64,000 nucleotides of DNA from Micromonospora sp. NBC_00389 (lineage in GTDB: Bacteria > Actinomycetota > Actinomycetes > Mycobacteriales > Micromonosporaceae). Each line of letters begins with the position of its first letter. Position 1 is the first letter of the stretch. Shown one piece after another: positions 10,519 to 18,843 of this stretch. The translations under genes were made by a program, and so were the position numbers. Location of the stretch: assembly GCF_036059255.1 (NCBI RefSeq), contig NZ_CP107947.1:6820001-6884000 (forward strand), given 5' to 3'. The notes beneath the pieces were generated by a model, which had not been told where the DNA came from, searched no databases, and worked only from the letters and a program-made list of their open reading frames with translations.

Positions 10519-13500
10519 ATGCGCGGGCCGAAACGTGGTCCGGTCTGGGCGGCCCAGTTGTGGGTACGCCAGCGCCGGCGCAGGTGGCGTACCCGACGGG
10601 AACGCCAGGCCGAGCGGAAGCGCCGCCGGCGGACGGATGAGCGGCCCGACCATCGGATGAGCTGGCGGCACCACCGCGGGTTGCGGTGGACCATCATCGG
10701 CACCGCCGGGGTGCTCGTGGTGTGGACCGTCTTCTCCCTGGTCCTGACGGTCCTCAACATCGAGCCCGGTTTCCTGCGGGTGTCGAAGTGGTGTGCGGGG
10801 GACCAGCCGAGGTCGTACTACTGCGGGCAGGTGGAGGGCTTCGTCAAGGGGCCACTCATCCTGGCGCTGGGCCTCGCGGTCTTCCTGTTCTGGCGATACG
10901 TCCCGGTCCGTCGCTGGTACGACCGCAACGCCCTGCGCAATCTTCGGATGGTGCTTCCCACCGCCGAACGCGACAGCAGAGCGGGCTACGTCGTGGGCCG
11001 GGACGAACTGTGCGAACTGATGGTCCGGCGGCTCCGCGACGAGCACCGCCGGCGGCCGCTGCTGCTGGTGGGCGGCATCGGCACTGGCAAGACCGCGACC
11101 CTGGTGCGCCTCGCGGAGATGCTGATGGACAGCGGCGTCGTGCCGGTCGGGATCGACCTGCGCACCGTCACGGACCCGGAGAAGCTGAACTTCCACCAAC
11201 TCGCCCTCGAACAGTTCCAGAAGACCATCGACAGCCAGTTGCACGCCGCCGGCGAGGCCGACAAGGTGTGGCGGCGGCTGTGGCTGGAGAACCGGATCGT
11301 GGTGCTGGCCGACGGCCTGGAGGAGGTGCTCGCCGACTCCGGCCAGCCCGCCGACCGGGACAGCGTGCTCCGCGAGGCGGTGCGGGGCGCGGTCCGCGAG
11401 CGGCTCCCGCTGGTGGTCGCCTCACGGCCGGACGATCCGCTGCGCGGGTTGGACGCGCTGCTGCTGCAATTGGAGCCGCTCTCCATCGGCGCCGCGTTGG
11501 AGTACGTGCAGACCCGCAGCCACCGCTCGGACGCCGGCCAGCAGTGGGACCCGATCACCGAGCTGGTCAAGGCCGCCGACGTCGCCGACTCACCGTTCTA
11601 CCTGCGGGTCATCAGCCAGCTCCACGAGGTGGACCGCCTGGACCGCGTCGGGCCGACGGACCAGGGAAGATCCGCGCTGCGCTGGTGTCTGCTCGAGGAG
11701 TGGTGGGCTGCCATCGTCGCCGGAGACCTGTACGAGGACTACGGCATGCCGCAGACCGAACGGACAGACGCGATCGAGGTGCTCTCCGCGCTCGCCTGCA
11801 TCGGGTTGCGCGACAACCGGCTGTCGGTGCGTACCACCGACCTCATGAGCGCCGACGGCGCGAAGGACGCTGGCCGGCAGTGGATCCTGGCCGAGCTCCG
11901 GGCCCGGCTGCACAAGCTCAGTGCCGACAACCCGCAGGACCTCGGGCTCGCCGAAACCACCGGGGAGGAGCTGAACATTGTGGTGAAGCGGCAGGACGGG
12001 GTGCGTTTCCAGAACGGGGTGGTCCAGGCGTACCTCGGCTCGCGCTACCTCACCGCGGCCCTGCGCGACGACGACTTCCTGGAGCAGGCCTTCACCGAGA
12101 ACCACGGCCCTGGACGGGAACTGCTCGCCGCACTCACCCTCTACACCCGTAGCGCGGGCGCGTTCGAGCGGCTGGACGGGCGCCGTGCGCCACCGGTGGC
12201 GCACGGAACCCTGCTCCGGCTCCGGGATGCCTTGCGGCCGACGGTGGGACCGTCCCCGGGTCCCCGGAACGCGAAGACCACCCGGGACCGGTCCATCGCT
12301 CTCGTCCACCGGCTGTGTGCCGCGGCGACCGGGACACGCAACCGCACCCGAGCCTTGGAGCTGTTCGCGGCCGCGCTGGAGATGGACGCCGCCAGCGGGC
12401 ACACGGCGCACCGGAAACTGGCCGACACGATCCTCGGCGCCTGGGCGAACTACCAGGGCGACGGCTCGATCACCGACCGCCCGCTCGAGGACGCCAAGGT
12501 CGCCCTGGTACACCGGTACGGCGACGCCGCGCGGCAACTGCGGGACCGGCCCCGTGAGCCCACCGTATTCCGGGGACAGCCGCCCACACCGCAGTACCGA
12601 CAGCTGTTCCAGATGATGGCGTACGAGACGTCGTACCTGCCCCGGCTGACCACAGCCCGCCAGATCGCCGGCGGCGGCAACGCCGCCGTCCGCTCCCTGC
12701 GCGACCTGCTCGACCAGCCGCCAAAGGCGGCCGACACCCAGGGCCGGGAGCGCCTGGAGGAGCTGCGGACCTGGCTCGCCCCATCCCTTTTCCTCTTCGC
12801 CGACGCCGCACACACCCCTGGCGAACCGGACTGGCAGGGCGTTGCCCGGGATACCCTGCGCCGCTGGGTCGACCGCCTGGCCACCGACTTCCGCGAGGGC
12901 GCCCGCGTCTACGAGATCACCCTGGCGCAGGGGTTCCGGATGGCGGCCAACTGCCGCACCTACCCGGCGCACCGCAGCGTGCTGATCGAGGAAGCCGAGA
13001 AGGCACTGCGACACTCCCGATTCTGGTACTCCCACCTGATGCTCATCCAGGCACTCACCCTGCTCGCCCTCCCCCGCGATCCCGGCGAAGCGTTGCGCGA
13101 GCGGGGTCACGGTTCGGACCCACGCGGCCTGGTGAGCTTCTGGACCTCCATCGCCGGGGGCGGGCTCCGCGCCCCGCAGCCAGGCAGCGGTACGGCTCAC
13201 CCCCTCGTCCTCGAGGTCGCGGACCTGTGCGTCGAGGCGCTCATCGACCGCCACCCCGAGCAGCACTGCTGGCTGGACGAGCGGGAGATCGTCGGGCAGA
13301 TCGGGTCGGTCAGCCCCCAGCCGGGCATCCGCCGGCACCAGGCCTCCTGGCTGCCGCCCTGGCACGGCTGGGCCGTCCTGGAACCGCGGGCCCAACGGCT
13401 GCTGGCCGACGTGATGCTGCTGCTCAACCTCGCCGACCGCGGACAGGACAATTCCGAGCGGGCGCGTCGGCTCACCCGGGCCAGCCGAGCCGAACTGCCC

Positions 13501-13800
13501 CCGTGCCTCACCATCGACCGCACCGCCATGCGGGTCACCCTCAGCCGCCGCCAAGCCCACGACGTACAACCAGGCGCCACCTGCATCGACGACTGCCCGT
13601 TCCGGCTGTGCCCGCTGCCACCGAAGGGAGACGAGCTGCCGTACCAGATGGACGAGGCCTTCTGCGCCCACCAAATCGACCTCGTCGGGCGCTCGCTCCG
13701 CTCGCCTGGGCGGGCGGACTGGCAGGCGGTCAACCGGCAGGACCTGCGGACGTTCTGGCGCGAGATGTCCGAGCGGATGGCCCCCGCCTGGCGGAAGTAA
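10519..13800 (+). CDS. Membrane-anchored NACHT/STAND-like NTPase
   Basis: 1093 residues from ATG 10519, chosen because GGGGGTG lies just upstream; in-frame ATGs at 10498 and 10507 are alternatives. The N-terminus is strongly basic. Two hydrophobic segments follow (about residues 58-80 and 110-130), flanking a short loop with two Cys. The NTPase has Walker A GGIGTGKT near residue 185, a Walker B-like IVVLADGLEE near 262, and a VVASRPDDPLRG segment as in NACHT/STAND sensors. The C-terminal half is long, helical and repeat-like, with no recognised ligand domain. It ends in a Cys cluster (TCIDDCPFRLCPLP with a later FCAHQ) near 1020-1050 that could bind metal. It is followed 320 bp downstream by a patatin-like phospholipase on the same strand. 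A sensor/regulator role is inferred; the family is broad and the trigger unknown. Confidence 0.8.
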   Translation: MRGPKRGPVWAAQLWVRQRRRRWRTRRERQAERKRRRRTDERPDHRMSWRHHRGLRWTIIGTAGVLVVWTVFSLVLTVLNIEPGFLRVSKWCAGDQPRSYYCGQVEGFVKGPLILALGLAVFLFWRYVPVRRWYDRNALRNLRMVLPTAERDSRAGYVVGRDELCELMVRRLRDEHRRRPLLLVGGIGTGKTATLVRLAEMLMDSGVVPVGIDLRTVTDPEKLNFHQLALEQFQKTIDSQLHAAGEADKVWRRLWLENRIVVLADGLEEVLADSGQPADRDSVLREAVRGAVRERLPLVVASRPDDPLRGLDALLLQLEPLSIGAALEYVQTRSHRSDAGQQWDPITELVKAADVADSPFYLRVISQLHEVDRLDRVGPTDQGRSALRWCLLEEWWAAIVAGDLYEDYGMPQTERTDAIEVLSALACIGLRDNRLSVRTTDLMSADGAKDAGRQWILAELRARLHKLSADNPQDLGLAETTGEELNIVVKRQDGVRFQNGVVQAYLGSRYLTAALRDDDFLEQAFTENHGPGRELLAALTLYTRSAGAFERLDGRRAPPVAHGTLLRLRDALRPTVGPSPGPRNAKTTRDRSIALVHRLCAAATGTRNRTRALELFAAALEMDAASGHTAHRKLADTILGAWANYQGDGSITDRPLEDAKVALVHRYGDAARQLRDRPREPTVFRGQPPTPQYRQLFQMMAYETSYLPRLTTARQIAGGGNAAVRSLRDLLDQPPKAADTQGRERLEELRTWLAPSLFLFADAAHTPGEPDWQGVARDTLRRWVDRLATDFREGARVYEITLAQGFRMAANCRTYPAHRSVLIEEAEKALRHSRFWYSHLMLIQALTLLALPRDPGEALRERGHGSDPRGLVSFWTSIAGGGLRAPQPGSGTAHPLVLEVADLCVEALIDRHPEQHCWLDEREIVGQIGSVSPQPGIRRHQASWLPPWHGWAVLEPRAQRLLADVMLLLNLADRGQDNSERARRLTRASRAELPPCLTIDRTAMRVTLSRRQAHDVQPGATCIDDCPFRLCPLPPKGDELPYQMDEAFCAHQIDLVGRSLRSPGRADWQAVNRQDLRTFWREMSERMAPAWRK

Positions 13801-14120
13801 CAAGACTAATTGCGGGCGGCGCGCTACGCGGCAGCCTGGCGGCAGGAGCAGTCGGCCCGGTGGCAGGCAGGCGCGACGCGGGCCGGCACGCTAACACCTA
13901 CCAGCATGCCTTCAAGAACTCGCACAAACCATGCAGGCCACCTCGCTCAGGCATCAACCCCAGCCATCTTGATGCTGTGCTCGCACCCTGCGCAGCACAC
14001 ACTTTTCGCTCCGGGGCAGCAAATTCGCGCGCTAGAAGTAGCTGACGGCGTACCATACCGGACATGGATGGACGACCTACCCAATCTCGCTCGTCGCTCA
14101 TCGCCGTCGCCGGGTAGTTG
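13801..14120. other. Spacer between NTPase and patatin genes
   Basis: 320 bp with no supported gene. A short open frame crosses it but has no family-like features. The gap is long enough for the patatin gene to have its own promoter, so co-transcription with the NTPase is possible but not shown. Confidence 0.35.
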
Positions 14121-17100
14121 ATGGCGCAGTCAGTTGAGGATCAGGCGCGGCAGCGGCCGACCTCTCCCAGCGAGGAAGCCGACCGACAGGACATCCGCCT
14201 TGCCGTGGTGATGACCGGTGGAGTCAGCCTGGCGGTGTGGATCAGCGGCGTCACCCTTGAGATCTTCCGCCTGGCCACGGCCCGCACGGACCCGGGATCG
14301 CCGTACTCATCGCTGCTGGACCTGCTTCGGGCCGACGTTCGCGTCGATGTCATCTCGGGAACCTCGGCGGGCGGTCTCAACGGCGCCTTCCTCGCGCTGG
14401 GCCTCGCCAGGGGCGGGGACCTGTCCGTCATGCGCGACCTGTGGCACGAACACGGCAGTCTGGACCGGTTGTTGCGCGATCCCTTGTCGCGCAGTCCGAA
14501 GTCCCTGCTCAAGGGGGACGACTACTTCCTTCCCAAGGTGAGGGACGCGTTAGAAAAGCTCATCTCGGACGCTAGATCGCCCGTCAGCCGCATCGACGAC
14601 GAACGAGCGCCGATCGAGTTGGTGCTGACCGGGACGCTCTGGCGGGGCCGGTCCACGTCGTTCACCGACGACTTGGGTGTCGCGATCACCGAGGCTGACC
14701 ACGACGCCACCTTCCGGTTCGCCGATCTTCGGGCCGGCTACCGCGATGGCCGGCCGGTCAGCGGTGACCTCGCCGCCGACGCCGTGCTCGATGAGTTGGC
14801 CGCCGCAGCGCGATGCACCTCCTCGTTCCCGGGCGCGTTCGAGCCCCACTTCGTGCGGGTGAGCCCCGGAGACCCGGGCCGGGACCTGCGGTGGGAGTCC
14901 GCCGCAGGCCGATCCAACTTTCGCGAAGCGCAGCACGTGATCGACGGCGGAGTGCTTCTCAACAAGCCGATCCGCCCCGCTCTGGACGCGGTGTACCGGC
15001 AGACCGCCGGCTTTCAAGTGCGCCGGGTGCTCGCGTACGTCGCCCCGGATCCGGGTGAGCAGCTCTGCCCCTCCCCCGCAGCCGCTTCGGCGGCCGCGCC
15101 GCAGCCTGACGTCGTCGGGACAGGGTTGCCGCTCCCGTCGGCCCGCGAGGTGCTGCTCGGAGTCCTCACCCGGCTACGAGCGACGGATTCCGTTTCCCGG
15201 GAACTCACCGAGATTCGCAGCCGCAACACCAACGTGCGGATGCGCCGCCGGGCACGTGACCGGTTCGCGACGGCGATGATCGGCGTCGCCGACCAGCTTT
15301 CCGACGGGGCATGGCCGGCGTATCTGGAGGTCCGCGTCGAGAACGCGGCCAACACGATCGCCCCCCTGCTGATGGCGGGGCAGCGCGGCCGGCCCGCCGA
15401 GCAGTGGAGCGCCCAAGAACTGCTCGCCGCCCTTCGGCAACAACGGATGTCCTTCATTCCGAAAGGCTCCCTCACGGAAGCGCTCGAGAGAGCCGGAGCA
15501 GGCTGGGACTGGGGGCAGACCACCGTCCAACGCCTGGCCGACATGACCGTCGACCTGCTCAAACGATCGGTATGGCTGGCCCACCTCGGGTCGCCGGAGC
15601 GGACGGCCATCGTGCGCTGCCGCGAGAAGGCGGCAGCCACGCTGAAGGCGATCTACGCAGGCCGGGAAGAGCTCAACCGCTACTGGTCCACCGCACCGAC
15701 CGGACCGGCGCAATACGGCATCGACCCGATGCCCACGCGCCGCGGCTCGATCAACCAGACGGCCGAGAACGTGCCGGAACTCGAACGCTGGCTCTCAGCA
15801 GCGTTGGCGGCCTGGGACGCCGTACCCGGCCCCGGTGACGTCGTCCGACGGGCCCGGCTCCACCGACAAGCCCTCGAACTCGCCCGGAGCCTTCGCGAGG
15901 TCGCCCCCGCCGTGCGGACCGTGAGCGAGGCAGGAAACGACGTGCTCGATCCGGATGGCGAGTGGACGGAGCGGCTTGCCGCACTCCACCAGTTCCTCAT
16001 CCCGATGCAGCCCGCCGACGAGACGGTACTGCAGAACATGCTGCGCCTCGACGTCGTACAGCTCGCGTTCACCAGCGCCAGCCAGGAGCCGGAGCAGGAA
16101 GTGGAACTCGCCAAGGTCTCCTCGCTGCACCCGGACCAGTTGACCGGCATCCAGCTGCACCATTTCGGCGCCTTCTACCGCGGCTCGTGGCGCCTCAACG
16201 ACTGGTTGCACGGCCGAATCGACGCGGTCGAACAGCTCGTCCGGATCCTGCTGGCACCGGAGCGACTACGGCAGTGCCTGCTGGCACCCGGGTCGGCGAC
16301 CTGCGCTGGTCCTCGGCCCGCACCTGCCGAGGCGGTGGACCGGCTGATGAAGGCGTTCGAGCGATGCGCGGTTCCCGACCAGTCGTCGGACCGAGGGTGG
16401 CTGGCCGAGCAGTGGACGCAGGACCGCGCGGCGTGCGAACGCGAGGTGGAACAGATCATCGCCAACCCGGACGCCCGATCGTTGAGCACCTGCACCCGCG
16501 CCATCGCCCGACCCATCCAGACCGACGTGCTCAGAGCAGACCTACCCGGTCTCGCCGGCGCGGTACGCGCCGAAGAAAACGATCGCGCCAGGACGACCTG
16601 GTTGGAGTCCTTCGACGCCGCCGACCGGAAGACCGGCCGGCAGATGTCGGCCCAGGACCTGTGGCGGCTGTGGGACGAGGCTGCGCAGATCGGCAGGGAG
16701 CGCATCGGAGGCGACGTCGGAAGTGACACCTTCGCGCGAACCTTGTCGCACACCGCCGCCGTCCTCGCCAACGTCGCCGGCGACACGACTCGCACCAAGC
16801 CGGTGGCCGTGGTCCTCTCCGCATTCCGCGGCTACACCCTCGCCGTCTGGGCGATGGTGGCCCTGCTCACCCGCCGCAGCGCGATGGGCACCCATGCGGT
16901 GGAGATGGCCGTCGCGGCCGGCGCTGTGCTGCTGGCCGTCTCTCTGCTGGTGCCCGCGGTGCCGGTCGCGCTGACTCTCCTCGCGGTCCTCCTGCTGCTG
17001 GCCGGGTTCTCGGCTGCAGCCCTGCTCTCGCCCCGGACGAGGCCGGTCGGCCTGCGCCTGGTCGCAGCGGCGCTCGTCGTCCTGCTCGCACTCGGCGGCA

Positions 17101-17243
17101 TTCTATGGTGGGACTGGTCCCGCAACGGCAAGGCGCTGATCTGGAGCCTGTCGATCAAGCTCGGGGTCACGCTGCTCATCGTCCTGCTCGGCTGGTGGGT
17201 GGCCCGCGCCCGGCCCCGGCAGTCCGGCCGCGACCGCGGATAG
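14121..17243 (+). CDS. Patatin-like phospholipase with DUF3376-type body and C-terminal membrane domain
   Basis: 1040 residues from ATG 14121; a TTG immediately upstream is less likely. The patatin hydrolase core is complete. It has a Gly-rich oxyanion loop (TGGVSLAVWISGV near residue 33), the serine elbow GTSAGG (near 78) and the DGG catalytic aspartate (IDGGVLLNKP near 276). A long helical middle section (about 330-890) matches the pattern of DUF3376-containing patatin-related proteins. The last about 140 residues hold four hydrophobic segments, so the enzyme is membrane-bound at its C-terminus. Expected activity is acyl-ester hydrolysis of phospholipids. Paired with the upstream NTPase, it could be the membrane-damaging effector of a conflict system. 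Alternatively it is a housekeeping lipid-remodelling enzyme, since DUF3376 patatins occur widely in actinomycetes. Confidence 0.85.
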   Translation: MAQSVEDQARQRPTSPSEEADRQDIRLAVVMTGGVSLAVWISGVTLEIFRLATARTDPGSPYSSLLDLLRADVRVDVISGTSAGGLNGAFLALGLARGGDLSVMRDLWHEHGSLDRLLRDPLSRSPKSLLKGDDYFLPKVRDALEKLISDARSPVSRIDDERAPIELVLTGTLWRGRSTSFTDDLGVAITEADHDATFRFADLRAGYRDGRPVSGDLAADAVLDELAAAARCTSSFPGAFEPHFVRVSPGDPGRDLRWESAAGRSNFREAQHVIDGGVLLNKPIRPALDAVYRQTAGFQVRRVLAYVAPDPGEQLCPSPAAASAAAPQPDVVGTGLPLPSAREVLLGVLTRLRATDSVSRELTEIRSRNTNVRMRRRARDRFATAMIGVADQLSDGAWPAYLEVRVENAANTIAPLLMAGQRGRPAEQWSAQELLAALRQQRMSFIPKGSLTEALERAGAGWDWGQTTVQRLADMTVDLLKRSVWLAHLGSPERTAIVRCREKAAATLKAIYAGREELNRYWSTAPTGPAQYGIDPMPTRRGSINQTAENVPELERWLSAALAAWDAVPGPGDVVRRARLHRQALELARSLREVAPAVRTVSEAGNDVLDPDGEWTERLAALHQFLIPMQPADETVLQNMLRLDVVQLAFTSASQEPEQEVELAKVSSLHPDQLTGIQLHHFGAFYRGSWRLNDWLHGRIDAVEQLVRILLAPERLRQCLLAPGSATCAGPRPAPAEAVDRLMKAFERCAVPDQSSDRGWLAEQWTQDRAACEREVEQIIANPDARSLSTCTRAIARPIQTDVLRADLPGLAGAVRAEENDRARTTWLESFDAADRKTGRQMSAQDLWRLWDEAAQIGRERIGGDVGSDTFARTLSHTAAVLANVAGDTTRTKPVAVVLSAFRGYTLAVWAMVALLTRRSAMGTHAVEMAVAAGAVLLAVSLLVPAVPVALTLLAVLLLLAGFSAAALLSPRTRPVGLRLVAAALVVLLALGGILWWDWSRNGKALIWSLSIKLGVTLLIVLLGWWVARARPRQSGRDRG

Positions 17244-17289
17244 GGCCACGCCGGGCCAACCCGCGAGCCTCAGAGGACCGGTCGCGTTT

Positions 17290-17545
17290 GTGGCGGGTCA
17301 CCCTGAACATGTAGGCGGTCCCGTTGGCGAGGTTCGGGATCGGGCAGCTGGTCGACGGCGGGTTCGCCGTGACCGTAGTCGACGGCTGCGTTCGAGCCGA
17401 TGTAAGGGGTCAGCGTGTAGCTCGTGACCGGACTGCCACTGCCCGGCGGCGTCCTCCGCGACACGTACGCGCTGCGGTCTGCGGGCGTCGCGGTCACAGC
17501 AGTCGGCGCGGCGGGCGAACGATGCCCACGTCTACCACACACTCA
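17290..17545 (-). pseudogene. Fibronectin type III domain remnant
   Basis: On the minus strand one frame reads APTAVTATPADRSAYVSRR then SPVTSYTLTPYIGS, and another reads NLANGTAYMFRVT. This is the order of an FN3 module of the kind found in actinobacterial secreted enzymes (start APTGVTATPG, middle ITSYTVTPYIG, end GLTNGTAYTFTVT). The frame change and the absence of any attached domain show that it is a fragment. What protein it came from cannot be told. Confidence 0.55.
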
Positions 17546-17843
17546 CCATGCGTCCGCTTTGCGGGATCCAGTAAAACTGCCATCCGGCCCGCCGTTTCTC
17601 GCTACGCTTTTCCTGTTGACTGCCGTGATGCGGTCCATGGCGATGGTTGGGCAGGCTGAATCCAACTAGGAAGAGGATCCTTCCATGGTGGGCCACTCCG
17701 AAGACCGCGCGGCACGGGCGCTTCTGCGCGAGGTCCTCCGGCGCCGAGAGGCGCCGGTTACGCGGACTTTAACGAAAGTGCTCACAATAACGACATCGGT
17801 CATACCAAAAGGCGACTGTGCATCTATCGTGCAGGAGGCGATC

Positions 17844-18143
17844 ATGGCTCAAGAAGCTCCGGCTATACACGTGGGTTCAGATACAAGGGCCAAATCACAA
17901 GCAGAAGCCATGAGAGACGCGGAATTCGCAATCCGCGAGACCGGCCTAGCGGTGAGCTTTACGTCCGATCCCCACATCGCAGGTACCGGTACACTAAATG
18001 GCGCAGGGGTTTCGGTGCTGGTCACCTGTCTGACGGTGGGCCAAAGAACCTTCATTGAGGTCGTAGGCATGAGCCTAGATTCGGGTGCAGCAGAGCAAGC
18101 CCGCAACAGGGTTCGTACCATCACCATGGGCGTACCGAGCTAA
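17844..18143 (+). CDS. Small hypothetical protein in lower-GC DNA
   Basis: 99 residues from ATG 17844, which has a near-perfect AGGAGG six bases upstream. An in-frame ATG at 17685, also preceded by a purine-rich GAAGAGG, would add 53 residues. The protein begins MAQEAPAIHVGSDTRAKSQ and contains FAIRETGLAVSF and VLVTCLTVGQRTFIEVVGM, a plausible small alpha/beta fold with no membrane segment or signal peptide. I do not recognise a family. The DNA is visibly less GC-rich than the flanking genes, suggesting separate acquisition. It sits alone between an FN3 fragment and an IS5-type remnant. Confidence 0.6.
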   Translation: MAQEAPAIHVGSDTRAKSQAEAMRDAEFAIRETGLAVSFTSDPHIAGTGTLNGAGVSVLVTCLTVGQRTFIEVVGMSLDSGAAEQARNRVRTITMGVPS

Positions 18144-18299
18144 GAATTTCGGGCACAACCGACCGGTTCAGAACGAGTCTGAGCCCATAAGCCATGTCCA
18201 TCGTGGTCAAGGGTTGTTGAGCAGGCAGGCGAGGGCCGCGTGTCGCTGCTCCAGATAGGGCGAAGCTCCCGGTGGGACAGCCACAGAAAGACGGCCCAG

Positions 18300-18843
18300 C
18301 ACGGGTGCTTTTTGCTGACCTATCCTGCCAGCGTCCCGCTGTCACGCGCGGCCTGACCCGCCTCACCGAACTGATCCATGATCGCCGCCGCACGCTCGGC
18401 GGCCGCTGGCGCACGCTGCCGGCACAGCAGGAGAGCCTGATGCCTTGGCCGATCTGGGGTAACGGCGACACCTATGCCCGCATTGAGGCTGGCTTCGAGG
18501 TGTCGGTCAGGACCGTGTGGCGGTACCTGCGCCAAGCCGTCGACCTGCTTGCCGCCTGCGCCGACGACCTCGCCGCCGCGATGCGCCGGGCCGTCCGGCT
18601 TGCCTACGCCATCCTCGACGGGCACGCTGATCCGGGTCGCCGGCAGCGGCTCTACTACTCCGGCAAGCACAAGCGCCACGGCGTGAACGTGCAGGTCCTG
18701 GCCGACCCGGCGGGACTCTGGGCGTCGGCCGCCCTGCCCGGCTCAACCCACGATCTCACCGCGGTCCGCATTCGCGGCCTGATCGACGCGTTTGACCAGC
18801 ACAAGGTGCCGCCGAAGACGCCGCTAGCCACGATGAAAATGGC
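18300..18843 (+). pseudogene. IS5-family (DDE_Tnp_4) transposase remnant
   Basis: Recognisable pieces are LTRLTELI, TLGGRWRTLPA, an HTH with TYARIEAGFEVSVRTVWRYLRQAVDLLA, AYAILDGHADPG and YYSGKHKRHGVNVQVLADPAG, then a region ending PGSTHDLTAVR. In relatives the ILDGTL segment carries the first catalytic Asp followed by about ten residues that are missing here. The N-terminal piece is in another frame (LTYPASVPLSRAA before a one-base deletion near 18345), and the C-terminal third is absent. The fragment ends three bases before the stop of the opposite-strand trypsin-nuclease gene. Confidence 0.75.

Noticed and set aside
13810..14121. 103-codon frame between NTPase and patatin genes
   Set aside because: Composition is that of read-through GC-rich DNA; no ribosome site, no conserved-looking motif.
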